A DNA stretch of 64,000 bases from DATDPM01 sp963841995 (GCA_963841995.1 CAWJEX010000011.1:1-64000); one strand, 5' to 3'; positions 54,361-63,794 are shown, counted from the stretch's first letter. Notes: generated by a model not told the origin, from the letters alone. Made by a program: numbers and translations.

Positions 54361-55209
54361 ATGGGATCCCGCATTCGCGCGGCGCTGCGGCTTTTTTTCT
54401 ATTCGATTTGGACAATTCTGCTGTTGCCGGTGCAGGTCGTGGCTGTTCTCTGCGATGCGAAGCTCGCCCAGAGCTTTCCGCGGTTTTATCACCGGGCTTG
54501 TTTGTGGATCCTCGGATTCAAAGTCTCCGTGCGCGGCGCGCCGGCAACGCAGCGGCCGGTGCTGTTCGTCTCGAACCACACGTCTTATCTCGATATCGCG
54601 GTGCTGGGCGCGCTTGTTCCGGCTTCCTTCGTCGCCAAACACGAGGTTGCCGGCTGGCCCGGCTTTGGCACCTTGGCAAAGCTTCAACGCACCGTCTTCA
54701 TCGATCGCGCCGCCCGCCGTCGGGCTCATCAACAGCGCGACGAGATCACGCGCCGGCTCGGACGCGGGCATAGCCTCATTCTATTTCCGGAAGGAACAAG
54801 CGATAACGGCTCGCGGGTTCTGCCGTTCAAGAGCGCGTTGTTGGGCGCCGCGGAAACGCCGATCAACGGCCATATGCCGGTGGTGCAGCCGGTCTCTATC
54901 GCCTATACGCGCCTCGACGGGGCGCCGATGGGGCGCGCTTGGCGGCCGTTCTTCGCCTGGTATGGCGACATAAATCTGCTTCCCCATTTGTGGAAGGCGC
55001 TCGGGCTTGGAACGGTGACGGTGGAAGTCGAATTTCACACCCCCGTTACCGCTGCCGAATTTCCCTCGCGCAAGGCTTTGAGCGATTATTGCCGGCGCCA
55101 GGTAGCTGCCGGAATCGCCTTGGCGCTCTCCGGAAGAGCACAGGAAGTCTCTGAAATAGCTGGAGAAATGAAGCCAGCGGCACCCTCGGGGGTTGTTGGG
55201 CGGCCTTGA
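54361..55209 (+). CDS. 1-acyl-glycerol-3-phosphate / lyso-ornithine-lipid acyltransferase
   Basis: 282-residue PlsC-family enzyme with an N-terminal membrane segment (FFYSIWTILLLPVQVVAVL), the catalytic H-x4-D motif NHTSYLD (His73, Asp78) and the substrate motif FPEGTS (142-147). It directly follows the OlsB-like gene by five bases, which suggests OlsA (second acylation of lyso-ornithine lipid), although the family also includes ordinary PlsC; without another plsC in view this cannot be settled. Confidence 0.85.
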   Translation: MGSRIRAALRLFFYSIWTILLLPVQVVAVLCDAKLAQSFPRFYHRACLWILGFKVSVRGAPATQRPVLFVSNHTSYLDIAVLGALVPASFVAKHEVAGWPGFGTLAKLQRTVFIDRAARRRAHQQRDEITRRLGRGHSLILFPEGTSDNGSRVLPFKSALLGAAETPINGHMPVVQPVSIAYTRLDGAPMGRAWRPFFAWYGDINLLPHLWKALGLGTVTVEVEFHTPVTAAEFPSRKALSDYCRRQVAAGIALALSGRAQEVSEIAGEMKPAAPSGVVGRP

Positions 55210-55239
55210 CTTGGCGGCGGTGGGTGCTACCCTTTTTCA

Positions 55240-56691
55240 ATGAATCCGCCCTTCCGGCACGGGCATAGAAGGCGGATCGCCGGGCGCAATACCCGGCAAG
55301 GCGCGCAATTGGCGAAGAAGCTTTTTATCAAAACATATGGCTGCCAGATGAATGTCTATGACTCCGCCCGGATGGCGGATGTCTTGGCGCCGCTCGGCTA
55401 CGCGCAAGTCGAAGAACCCACCGACGCCGACATGGTGATCTTGAACACCTGTCACATCCGCGAAAAAGCAGCGGAAAAAGTTTATTCCGATCTTGGCCGC
55501 CTGCGCGCCTTTAAGGACCACAAAAGAAATTTGGGCGGCGAAATGCTGCTGGCGGTTGCCGGTTGCGTTGCCCAGGCCGAAGGCGAGGAGATCTTACATC
55601 GCGCGCCCTTCGTGGACATCGTGCTCGGTCCGCAGACCTATCACCGTTTGCCGGAGTTGATCGCGCGCGCCGCCCGCGCCGGCGATTCGGGGACCGGTCC
55701 GAGGCGGGGCGTCGTCGACACCGATTTCCCGGCCGAGCCGAAATTCGATTTTCTCCCCGAACCGGGGCTTCCCGGCCCATCGGCTTTTCTTTCGGTCCAG
55801 GAGGGCTGTGACAAATTCTGCACCTTCTGTGTCGTACCTTACACCCGGGGCGCCGAATATTCGCGGCCGGTGCGCGACGTGCTCGGCGAAGCGAAAGGTT
55901 TGGTTTCGCGCGGGGCCCGGGAGATCGTGCTGTTGGGCCAGAACGTCAACGCCTATCACGGCGAAGCGCTCTCGGGTTCGGGTGAATGGGGCTTGGGACG
56001 GCTTATTGGCGAACTGGCGGAAATCGACGGGCTGGCGCGAATCCGGTACACGACGTCTCATCCCGGCGATATGGATGACGAACTCTTCGCGGCGCATCGC
56101 GATATTCCGCAGCTGATGCCGTTTCTGCATCTTCCGGTTCAATCCGGCGCGGCCCGCATCCTTGCAGCGATGAACCGCCAATATGGTCCGGACGATTACC
56201 GCCGCGTCGCCGAAAAGCTCCGCACCGCACGTGCCGATATGGCTTTGGCTTCCGACTTCATCGTCGGCTTTCCCGGCGAGAGCCGAAGCGATTTCGAGGA
56301 CACGTTGAAACTTGTCGACGACATTGGCTTTGCCCAGGCCTACTCCTTCAAATTCTCCGCGCGCCCGGGAACACCGGCCGCAGCGATGGAGGTTCAAATC
56401 GACGAAGACGAGAAAGCGGCAAGGCTTGCCGAACTTCAAGAATTGATCGCGCGGCACCAGACCGTATTCAACGCAAGGTTTGTTGGTTTGCGGGTGCCCG
56501 TTCTCTTTGACCGGCGGGGACGGAAATCGGATCAATTGGGCGGGCGCAGCCCCCATATGCAAGCCGTTCATGTTGAGGCGGGGAATTCCCTGTTCGGAGC
56601 GATCGCCGAAGTTGAAGTCCAAACCGCCACTATCAACAGCATGACCGGGCGGGTCGTCGATGTCCCCCAGCCGGAAGGGGCGGCAGCGTGA
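55240..56691 (+). CDS. miaB: tRNA-2-methylthio-N6-dimethylallyladenosine synthase
   Basis: Radical-SAM methylthiotransferase that finishes ms2i6A37. UPF0004 domain with cluster cysteines in TYGCQMNVYDS, NTCHIREKAAEK and VAGCVAQAEG; radical-SAM motif GCDKFCTFC (Cys190, Cys194, Cys197); C-terminal TRAM domain. 483 residues from ATG 55240. The family usually begins at AKKLFIKTYGCQMN, so a TTG at 55309 is a possible real start and the first 23 residues (Arg/Gly-rich) may be untranslated. The stop overlaps phoH (GTGA). Confidence 0.95.
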   Translation: MNPPFRHGHRRRIAGRNTRQGAQLAKKLFIKTYGCQMNVYDSARMADVLAPLGYAQVEEPTDADMVILNTCHIREKAAEKVYSDLGRLRAFKDHKRNLGGEMLLAVAGCVAQAEGEEILHRAPFVDIVLGPQTYHRLPELIARAARAGDSGTGPRRGVVDTDFPAEPKFDFLPEPGLPGPSAFLSVQEGCDKFCTFCVVPYTRGAEYSRPVRDVLGEAKGLVSRGAREIVLLGQNVNAYHGEALSGSGEWGLGRLIGELAEIDGLARIRYTTSHPGDMDDELFAAHRDIPQLMPFLHLPVQSGAARILAAMNRQYGPDDYRRVAEKLRTARADMALASDFIVGFPGESRSDFEDTLKLVDDIGFAQAYSFKFSARPGTPAAAMEVQIDEDEKAARLAELQELIARHQTVFNARFVGLRVPVLFDRRGRKSDQLGGRSPHMQAVHVEAGNSLFGAIAEVEVQTATINSMTGRVVDVPQPEGAAA

Positions 56692-57770
56692 CGCGTGCCT
56701 CGTCAAAACCCGGCCGGGCGCCCATTCACATCGAATTCGACGACAATCGTTTGCTGCCCCTCCTTTACGGCGAGCACGATCAGAATCTGGCGCGCATTGA
56801 ACAGGAACTTGGCGTATCGCTGGCGTCGCGCGGCAATCTGCTCGCCATATCCGGGCGTCCCGAAGCCGTTGCCGCCGCGCGGGCCGCGTTGCAAAGCCTT
56901 TACGAACGGGCGCGCCGCGGTCTCGTCATCGATCTTGGCGAAGTTTATGCGGCGACGAGGCTCGCGGTCGAACACGCGCGCCGCGACGAAGCCGCGCCTT
57001 CCGATGGAAGCAATTCACTTATCATCCATACCCGCAAACGCGACATCGTCGCCCGCTCGCCGCGGCAGACGGAGTATGCGCGGGCGCTGACGGAACACGG
57101 CTTGGTGTTCGCATTGGGGCCGGCCGGCACGGGCAAGACCTATCTTGCGGTCGCGACCGCGGTATCGCTCCTGGTCAATGGCGAGGTGGACCGCATCGTA
57201 TTGTCTCGCCCGGCGGTCGAAGCGGGCGAGCGGCTTGGGTTTCTTCCCGGCGATCTTCGCGAAAAAGTCGATCCTTACCTGCGGCCGCTCTATGACGCGC
57301 TGCATGACATGATGCCAGGCAACATTGTCGCCAAGCGCATGGCGGACGGCGATATCGAAGTGGCGCCGCTCGCCTTCATGCGCGGCCGCACATTGACGAA
57401 TGCCTTCATCATTTTGGACGAAGCGCAAAATACGACGCCGGGCCAGATGAAGATGTTCCTGACCCGCATGGGCGAAAATTCCCGGATGGTCGTGACCGGC
57501 GATTTGAGCCAAATCGATCTGCCGCCCGGCGCACGGTCGGGCCTTCAAGAGGCAGCCGACGTTCTGCACGATGTTCAAGGTGTCGCGTTCATTCATTTTA
57601 CGGATGCCGATGTGGTGCGGCATCCTTTGGTGACCCAGATCGTCCGCGCCTACGACGCTCTTGACCGCGCCCGACGCGCCCAGCAAGAACGCGCTCTTCA
57701 AGAACGCCCTCTTCGAGAGCAGGCCGGACAAGACGGCGTCGAATCCGGCGGCGCAAAAACAAAGTCATGA
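56688..57770 (+). CDS. ybeZ: PhoH-like ATPase (YbeZ)
   Basis: 360 residues. P-loop GPAGTGKT (144-151), Walker B FIILDEAQNTTPGQ and the sensor VVTGDLSQIDLP are typical. PhoH/YbeZ proteins are RNA-associated ATPases, often partnering the endoribonuclease YbeY; here the genes overlap (ATGA). The N-terminal ~100 residues hold a KH-like RNA-binding segment. The tail is rich in Arg/Gln/Glu (RRAQQERALQERPLREQ). GTG start overlaps the miaB stop. Confidence 0.93.
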   Translation: MTRASSKPGRAPIHIEFDDNRLLPLLYGEHDQNLARIEQELGVSLASRGNLLAISGRPEAVAAARAALQSLYERARRGLVIDLGEVYAATRLAVEHARRDEAAPSDGSNSLIIHTRKRDIVARSPRQTEYARALTEHGLVFALGPAGTGKTYLAVATAVSLLVNGEVDRIVLSRPAVEAGERLGFLPGDLREKVDPYLRPLYDALHDMMPGNIVAKRMADGDIEVAPLAFMRGRTLTNAFIILDEAQNTTPGQMKMFLTRMGENSRMVVTGDLSQIDLPPGARSGLQEAADVLHDVQGVAFIHFTDADVVRHPLVTQIVRAYDALDRARRAQQERALQERPLREQAGQDGVESGGAKTKS

Positions 57771-58333
57771 GCAAGTCACGAACGGCATCTCCCGTCGATA
57801 TTGCGGTGATGATCCGCACCGCCCGGTGGCGAACGAAACTGCCCAATGCCGCGCGGCTGTGCCGGCGGGCCGCCCGCGCCGCCTTGGCGCGGGTTTCGAT
57901 GTGCGCGCCTTGCGGTAAACTGCTGCGCCGGCAGGCGGGCGAAATCAGCATTGTGCTCGCCAGCAATTCGTTCGTTGCGAAGCTCAATTACGACTATCGC
58001 GGCAAACGCGGTCCGACCAATGTGCTTTCCTTCCCGTCCGGATTTCTCAGTGACGCCGGTCCGATGGGCGCCGCTCTTCGGGGCGCGGAAAAAATGCCGA
58101 TCGGAGACGTGGTGATTGCGCTTGAGACCGTTGTCTCCGAAGCCAAGAAGGCGGGAAAATCACTTGGCGATCATCTTGCGCATTTGACTGTGCACGGCGT
58201 TCTTCATCTACTTGGCTTCGACCATGGTCGAAAAAAAGATGCGGCACGCATGGAGGCCGTCGAGGTTCAGGTTCTGGAGAGCCTCGGGATCGGCGATCCC
58301 TACCGCGAGGCGAAGACGGCTAAGGTCGCATGA
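57767..58333 (+). CDS. ybeY: Endoribonuclease YbeY
   Basis: 188 residues. Zinc site HGVLHLLGFDH matches H-x3-H-x5-H, and the substrate-binding GKRGPTNVLSFPS motif precedes it. YbeY matures the 16S rRNA 3' end and takes part in 70S quality control. It is coupled on both sides (phoH and corC) through ATGA overlaps. Confidence 0.95.
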   Translation: MSKSRTASPVDIAVMIRTARWRTKLPNAARLCRRAARAALARVSMCAPCGKLLRRQAGEISIVLASNSFVAKLNYDYRGKRGPTNVLSFPSGFLSDAGPMGAALRGAEKMPIGDVVIALETVVSEAKKAGKSLGDHLAHLTVHGVLHLLGFDHGRKKDAARMEAVEVQVLESLGIGDPYREAKTAKVA

Positions 58334-59241
58334 ACGATCCGGACAGTATGCAAGACCGTCTGACTCCTTTGGAACAGCTTCGTAGCCAATTCCGGAATTT
58401 CTGGCGGCCCAAACCCGGCGAAGATTCTCTGCGCGCGGCCCTCGAAGACCTGATCGAGGAACATACCGAGAGCGCGGGCGAAGAAGCATCGATTCGCGCC
58501 GACGAAAAGACGCTAATTTCCAACATCCTCGACCTGCGCAATGTGACGGTGGGCGACATCATGGTTCCGCGCGCCGACATCGTCGCGGTCGAGATGAGCG
58601 TGTCGCTCACCGAACTTATTCACTTCATCAGCACTCAAGGCCATTCGCGCATCCCGGTATATCGCGACACGCTCGACGATGTTGCGGGCGTGGTGCATAT
58701 CAAGGACGTGCTTGCATGGGCCGGCAGCGACAATCAAAAGGGATTCCGTCTTTCCAATCTGCTGCGCAAAGTGCTGTTCGTGGCGCCGTCGATGCGGGTT
58801 CTCGATCTCTTGATCGAAATGCGCATGACCCGCGTTCACATGGCGCTCGTTGTCGATGAATATGGTGGCGTCGACGGTTTGGTGACGATCGAGGATCTGG
58901 TCGAAGAAATCGTCGGCGAAATCGAGGACGAACACGACAAACGCGAGGTCCCGGTCCTGATCGAGCGACCGGACGGAACGGTCGAGGCGAGTGCGCGCAC
59001 GACGATCGAGGATTTCGAAAATCAATTCGGCGCGATTTTGTCGTCCGAGGAACGTGAGGATATCGATACCTTGGGTGGGTTGGTTTTTTCGATCGCGGGA
59101 CGCATCCCGATGCGGGGGGAATTGGTGCGCCATCCGTCGGGGATCGAGTTCGAAGTGCTGGAAGCCGACCCGCGCCGCATCCGGCGCCTGCGCATCCGCA
59201 ATCTTCCGGCCCCCAACGGTTCGAGCGGGGCTGTCGCCTGA
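58330..59241 (+). CDS. CBS-domain protein of the CorC/TlyC (hemolysin) family
   Basis: 303 residues. Two CBS domains (MVPRADIVAVEMSVSLTELI; VFVAPSMRVLDLLIEMRMTR) and a CorC_HlyC C-terminal domain (DTLGGLVFSIAGRIPMRGELV in outline). No membrane (CNNM) domain is present, so it is the cytosolic CorC form, linked to Mg/Co efflux and envelope functions. It lies between ybeY and lnt as in most proteobacteria. It is coupled to both neighbours. Confidence 0.93.
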   Translation: MNDPDSMQDRLTPLEQLRSQFRNFWRPKPGEDSLRAALEDLIEEHTESAGEEASIRADEKTLISNILDLRNVTVGDIMVPRADIVAVEMSVSLTELIHFISTQGHSRIPVYRDTLDDVAGVVHIKDVLAWAGSDNQKGFRLSNLLRKVLFVAPSMRVLDLLIEMRMTRVHMALVVDEYGGVDGLVTIEDLVEEIVGEIEDEHDKREVPVLIERPDGTVEASARTTIEDFENQFGAILSSEEREDIDTLGGLVFSIAGRIPMRGELVRHPSGIEFEVLEADPRRIRRLRIRNLPAPNGSSGAVA

Positions 59242-60983
59242 TGGCTGCCGGCTGGCACGCCGCCCCCGCAACCAATCCACGGCCAGCGGGCGAATCGGGA
59301 TTTGGTACATCGGGCCTTCATAAATCGGGCCTCCATAAGTCAGGACTGGGCGAAAGCGAATTCGGCTCCGGCATGCCGTTTTCCCGAATGCAGATTCGCC
59401 TTGCGGCGTTGTCGGGCTGGCGGCGCGCCGGAATCGCAATCGTCTTCGGCGCGCTGGCGGCCTTGGCCCTGCCGCCGGTTTACGCACTGCCATTTCTGGT
59501 CGTTGCCTTTACGGGGCTTTTCTGGCTGCTCGATGGCTGTGAAACGGTCAAGGCCGCAACCTGGACCGGCTGGTGCTTTGGGCTCGGCTTTTTCACCGCC
59601 GGCGTTTACTGGGTCGGCTTGGCGCTGATGACCGATCCGGAGCGCTACGGATTGCTGGCGCCCTTTGCGCCGCTCTCGCTCGCGGCTTTTCTCGCAATCT
59701 ATCCGGCGGCAGCTTCGGCTCTGACCAAATTCGCCACCCGATGGCCGCCGTTCAAAAATGGCGTCTCCCGAATTCTTGTTTTTGCGGTTCTCTGGACCGC
59801 CATGGAATGGCTTCGCGGCCGCGCCTTCACCGGATTCGCATGGAATCCGATCGGTTCGATCTGGGCCGTTTCGGATGCGATGCTGCAATCCTGCGCGCTC
59901 TTCGGCGTCTACGGTCTTAGCCTCGTCACCGTTATCGCAGCGGCCATGCCGGCGATTTTGGGCGAAGGATTGGGCGAACGGAAAGCGCCGCCCGGCAAGA
60001 ATCCGCTCGTTGTCGCTTACGCCGTGCTGGGCTTGATTTGGGCGGGCGGCGAGTTCCGGCTCATGGCGGCGGGAAATGTGAATGACGAGCCGGTGGTTCC
60101 GCATGTCCTGCTCCGGCTCGTTCAGCCGGACGTGGCGCAAGACAGCAAATGGCGCGAGGAGCTACGCGTCGCGCATTTGAAACTCGACTTCGAACTGACC
60201 AACAATGCTGCGGTCAAGAACTCGGTTCCAAAAGCTACAAAGGTCTTTGTCATCTGGCCGGAAACCGCGGTGCCGTTTTTGGTCGATCAAGACCCGAACG
60301 CACGAGCGGCGATCGCCACCGTCGTTCCGGAAAACGGCCTGGTAATCACCGGAGCACCCCGTGCAACGCCGCCCGATAGCGAACCCTTCCAAGTGTGGAA
60401 CGGAATTGTTGCCGTCAACGATCGGGGCGAAGTGGTGGGGGGCTACGACAAATTCCATCTCGTGCCCTTTGGCGAATATCTTCCCCTTCGCAAGTTCATC
60501 CCGCCCTGGCTCGGGCTTTCCAAATTGACCCCCGGCACGACGGATTTTTCTGCGGGGCCGGGACCCAAGACGTTGCATTTGCCCGGCCTGCCGCCCATCG
60601 GTCCGCTGATCTGTTACGAAATCATTTTCCCGGGAGAAATCGCCGACCAGAAGGACCGGCCCGGTCTTTTCGTGAATGTGACCAACGATGCGTGGTTTGG
60701 CACCTCATCGGGTCCGTACCAGCATTTTGAAAGCGCCCGGCTTCGCGCCATCGAGGAAGGCGTACCGGTTGCCCGTGCCGCCAATACCGGTATATCGGGG
60801 GTAATTGATCCTTGGGGTCGGGTGATCGCGAGGCTCGGACTCAATCGCCAGGGCTCGATCGATGCGCCGTTGCCGCAAGCGCTGCAAAATGCCACAATTT
60901 TCGCGCGGTTCGGCAACGATACAATCCTACTCCTCATGGCTGGCGCCGTGGCAATCGCGGTGTTACAATACCGCGGTCAGTGA
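59241..60983 (+). CDS. lnt: Apolipoprotein N-acyltransferase
   Basis: Inner-membrane enzyme that adds the third acyl chain to lipoproteins. 580 residues with about eight membrane helices, then a nitrilase-type domain holding the Glu-Lys-Cys triad in WPETAVPF (Glu near 340), YDKFHLVPFGEY (Lys near 401) and PLICYEIIFPGE (Cys near 457). ATG 59241 overlaps the corC stop. The first ~45 residues are unusual, with imperfect repeats GLHKSGLHKSGL and low complexity; a start at MPFSRMQIRLAAL (59373) would give a normal-length protein. Confidence 0.95.
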   Translation: MAAGWHAAPATNPRPAGESGFGTSGLHKSGLHKSGLGESEFGSGMPFSRMQIRLAALSGWRRAGIAIVFGALAALALPPVYALPFLVVAFTGLFWLLDGCETVKAATWTGWCFGLGFFTAGVYWVGLALMTDPERYGLLAPFAPLSLAAFLAIYPAAASALTKFATRWPPFKNGVSRILVFAVLWTAMEWLRGRAFTGFAWNPIGSIWAVSDAMLQSCALFGVYGLSLVTVIAAAMPAILGEGLGERKAPPGKNPLVVAYAVLGLIWAGGEFRLMAAGNVNDEPVVPHVLLRLVQPDVAQDSKWREELRVAHLKLDFELTNNAAVKNSVPKATKVFVIWPETAVPFLVDQDPNARAAIATVVPENGLVITGAPRATPPDSEPFQVWNGIVAVNDRGEVVGGYDKFHLVPFGEYLPLRKFIPPWLGLSKLTPGTTDFSAGPGPKTLHLPGLPPIGPLICYEIIFPGEIADQKDRPGLFVNVTNDAWFGTSSGPYQHFESARLRAIEEGVPVARAANTGISGVIDPWGRVIARLGLNRQGSIDAPLPQALQNATIFARFGNDTILLLMAGAVAIAVLQYRGQ

Positions 60984-61040
60984 AGCACAATGGGTTTACT
61001 TCTCAGAGGCGCGGCGACTTCGATAATAGTGCCGCAATCG

Positions 61041-61082
61041 TTGACGCTAGTAGAGTCCGAGTATAGAACATACGCCCGTATG
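61041..61082 (+). promoter_or_regulatory. Putative promoter and palindromic operator of the XRE gene
   Basis: TTGACG (61041-61046) and TATAGA (61062-61067), 15-base spacer, shorter than ideal. Immediately after lies a perfect palindrome CATACG-CC-CGTATG (61069-61082), well placed for a repressor to block initiation. Autoregulation by the downstream XRE protein is the obvious guess. Confidence 0.45.
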
Positions 61083-61157
61083 AGGCGTCGAACCCAGCAA
61101 CGATAGGGGTCGGACAGCGCCGGAAACTCCGGAGGGCATTCCGGCGTTGAGGATAAC

Positions 61158-61652
61158 GTGAACGAAAGCTCCCATCGAAAATCCGGACGGTCTCGTTTTG
61201 GCAAACCAAATCCCGTCGATATCCATGTCGGCAGCCGGGTGCGTCTGCGCCGCACGCTTCTGGGGCTGAGCCAAGAGAAGCTCGCCGCCGCCATCGGGCT
61301 CACCTTCCAACAAGTGCAAAAATACGAGCGCGGCGCCAATCGCATCGGGGCCAGCCGGCTTTTCGAATTGAGCCGGGTGCTCGATGTGCCGGTCTCTTTC
61401 TTCTTCGACGATATGTCGGCCGATGTCGCCTCGCGCCACGGTTCGGCTGCGGGAATGGGGGAGCCGGGGCAGGCACCCTTTGAAACCGACGCTCTTGCCA
61501 AGCGCGAGACCCTCGAATTGGTCCGCGCCTATTATCGGATTACCGATCCGCAGATCCGCAAAAAGGTTGCCGAATTGGTCAAGACGATGGCCGCCAACGA
61601 AGCGGGATCGGAGTCAGGCCGCCCCCCGCCAAAAGGTTCCGGCCGGCGCTAG
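61158..61652 (+). CDS. XRE-family DNA-binding regulator
   Basis: 164 residues. Helix-turn-helix VGSRVRLRRTLLGLSQEKLAAAIGLTFQQVQKYERG in outline, with the conserved GLTFQQVQKYE recognition helix, followed by a ~70-residue tail with an acidic segment and ALAKRETLELVRAYYRI. It starts with GTG. This small regulator is conserved between lnt and metK in many alphaproteobacteria, so it may govern methionine/SAM or envelope genes; its target is unknown. Confidence 0.9.
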   Translation: MNESSHRKSGRSRFGKPNPVDIHVGSRVRLRRTLLGLSQEKLAAAIGLTFQQVQKYERGANRIGASRLFELSRVLDVPVSFFFDDMSADVASRHGSAAGMGEPGQAPFETDALAKRETLELVRAYYRITDPQIRKKVAELVKTMAANEAGSESGRPPPKGSGRR

Positions 61653-61801
61653 CATTTATCACAGCCGAAAATCCTTGACGCTGGGCCCGAAGACGGCAAC
61701 ATGTGCGCCTTCGGCGCGGCCCCCTAAGCGTGTTTTGCCGGGGGCGTGCGCCGGGTGGGCGACATCTTCTGCAATATCTTCTTTGAGAGTGCCGGGCTGT
61801 C
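61653..61801 (+). promoter_or_regulatory. metK leader region with several hairpins
   Basis: 149 bases. GCGCC-TTC-GGCGC and GCCCCC...GGGGGC stems can form, and GC-rich segments near 61733-61765 could give alternative pairings. The elements do not match the SAM-II or SAM/SAH riboswitch consensus as I know it. It may still be a regulatory leader or an intrinsic part of the XRE 3' end. Confidence 0.3.
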
Positions 61802-62971
61802 ATGCGCGATTACGTATTCACGAGCGAATCGGTTTCCGAAGGTCATCCCGACAAAGTTTGCGATCGCATTTCCGACGCGATCGTAGACGCCTATCTTGCC
61901 GCTGATCCGCACTCGCGGGTTGCCCTCGAAACCCTGGCGACGACAAATCGTGTCGTGCTGGCGGGGGAAGTGCGCGGGCCGAAATCGGTCACCCATGAGG
62001 AAATCGAGGACGTCACGCGCAGTGCCGTGCGCGACATCGGATACGAGCAAGCAGGATTTCATTGGAAGACTGCGACGATCGAAATTCTGGTTCACGAACA
62101 ATCCATCGATATCGCGCGCGGCGTGGATGCCGCGGGGAACAAAGACGAAGGGGCCGGCGATCAGGGCATCATGTTCGGCTACGCCTGCCGCGAAACCGAC
62201 GCTCTCATGCCGGCACCCATTCACTACGCCCACAGCATTCTTCGCTCGCTCGCCGAGGCGCGCCATTCGGGCGCAGCGCCTGAGCTCGGTCCCGATGCCA
62301 AGAGCCAAGTCACGCTTCAATATGTGAACGGTAAACCGCAACGGGCCACGGCGATCGTCGTCTCGACGCAACACGGCGAGAGCGTCGATCAGGATCGGAT
62401 ACGCGAAATCGTCCGTCCCCATGTTATCAACGTTCTGCCTCAGGGTTGGATGTGCGCGGAAGGGGATTTTTACGTCAATCCGACGGGGCGTTTCGTCATC
62501 GGCGGACCCGACGGCGATTGCGGCCTGACCGGACGCAAGATCATTGTCGATACCTATGGCGGTGCCGCGCCTCACGGCGGCGGCGCGTTCTCGGGCAAGG
62601 ATCCGACCAAGGTCGATCGTTCCGCCGCGTATGCCGCGCGGTATCTCGCCAAGAACGTGGTAGCGGCGAATTTGGCCGAGCGCTGCCTGATTCAGCTTTC
62701 CTACGCCATCGGCGTTTCGCACCCCATTTCGGTCTTCATCGATACCTATGGCACTGGCCGCGTCGATGAAGAGCGTCTTGCCAAAGTGCTCTGCGAATTG
62801 ATGAATCTCTCGCCCCGCGGCATTCGCGAGCATTTGAAACTCAATCGTCCGATCTATGCGCGCACAGCCGCCTACGGTCATTTCGGCCGGGCGCCCGAGC
62901 CGGACGGCGGGTTTTCGTGGGAGCGGCTCGATCTGGTTAAGGATTTGGCCGCCGAGTTCGGCAAGGCCTGA
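61802..62971 (+). CDS. metK: S-adenosylmethionine synthase
   Basis: 389 residues. Opens with FTSESVSEGHPDKVCDRISDA (in outline; His-Pro-Asp for ATP), contains GAGDQGIMFGYA and the P-loop-like GGGAFSGKDPTKVDRS. Makes SAM for the methyltransferases and radical-SAM enzymes in this operon. Stop overlaps the trmB start (TGATG). Confidence 0.97.
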   Translation: MRDYVFTSESVSEGHPDKVCDRISDAIVDAYLAADPHSRVALETLATTNRVVLAGEVRGPKSVTHEEIEDVTRSAVRDIGYEQAGFHWKTATIEILVHEQSIDIARGVDAAGNKDEGAGDQGIMFGYACRETDALMPAPIHYAHSILRSLAEARHSGAAPELGPDAKSQVTLQYVNGKPQRATAIVVSTQHGESVDQDRIREIVRPHVINVLPQGWMCAEGDFYVNPTGRFVIGGPDGDCGLTGRKIIVDTYGGAAPHGGGAFSGKDPTKVDRSAAYAARYLAKNVVAANLAERCLIQLSYAIGVSHPISVFIDTYGTGRVDEERLAKVLCELMNLSPRGIREHLKLNRPIYARTAAYGHFGRAPEPDGGFSWERLDLVKDLAAEFGKA

Positions 62972-63732
62972 TGACGTCCGGAGCACCGGTCATGACCATG
63001 CCGGTATCCGGAATTTCGCGGCTTCTTTACGGACGCAAGCGCGGGCGAAAGCTTCGCCCCGGTCAGCGGACGCTTTTCGACGACATGCTGCCGAAGCTCC
63101 GGGTCGAAATTCCCCCGCCCGGCAAAAAGCTCGATCCGGCATTTCTGTTTGTGCCGCCGCGGCGTCAATTGTGGTTGGAAATCGGTTTTGGCGGCGGCGA
63201 GCATCTCGCCTTTCAGGCAGAGCTCCACCCCGATGTCGGGTTGATCGGCTGCGAACCTTTCGTCAACGGCATGGTCGGGCTTTTCGCGCATATCCGCGAT
63301 CGAAAACTGTCCAATATCCGAGTTTTCGATGACGACGCCCGATTGTTGCTGGCATCGCTTCCGCCGGCGTCGATCACCCGGGCATTCGTCCTGTTCCCGG
63401 ATCCTTGGCCTAAGAAGCGTCATCACAAACGGCGTATCATCGGGCCCGCGACCCTCGATCTCTTGGCAGGTGTGCTCATCGATGACGCCGAGCTACGCGT
63501 GGCCAGCGACGATGCCGGCTATGTGCGATGGGCGCTGGCCCATGTTCTTGATCACGGCGCCTTCGACTGGGAGGCAGAGTCGCCGCAGGATTGGCGCGAG
63601 CGGCCAAGGGATTGGCCGCAAACGCGCTACGAAGCCAAGGCCCGAGAACAGGGCAGACGGTGTTATTTTTTGCGCTTCGTCAGGCGGAAAAGAGGCGCCG
63701 AAAACGCCGCCGCGAACCATCAAATCCCTTGA
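62971..63732 (+). CDS. trmB: tRNA (guanine-N7-)-methyltransferase
   Basis: 253 residues. Rossmann SAM-binding motif WLEIGFGGGEHL, IGCEPFVNGMVG, the PDPWPKKRHHKRRI signature of TrmB and the D-x-E-type C-terminal TRYEAKAREQGR. Methylates G46 of tRNA. Followed by a strong intrinsic terminator that separates it from rimP. Confidence 0.95.
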   Translation: MTSGAPVMTMPVSGISRLLYGRKRGRKLRPGQRTLFDDMLPKLRVEIPPPGKKLDPAFLFVPPRRQLWLEIGFGGGEHLAFQAELHPDVGLIGCEPFVNGMVGLFAHIRDRKLSNIRVFDDDARLLLASLPPASITRAFVLFPDPWPKKRHHKRRIIGPATLDLLAGVLIDDAELRVASDDAGYVRWALAHVLDHGAFDWEAESPQDWRERPRDWPQTRYEAKAREQGRRCYFLRFVRRKRGAENAAANHQIP

Positions 63733-63794
63733 AGAATGCCGATAATCGGCTACATTTAGCCCGTCATTCTCATAAGACCTGTGGGTTTTGGAGG

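Noticed and set aside
61653..61801. SAM-II or SAM/SAH riboswitch upstream of metK
   Set aside because: Hairpins are present but the conserved pseudoknot sequences of those classes are not recognisable.
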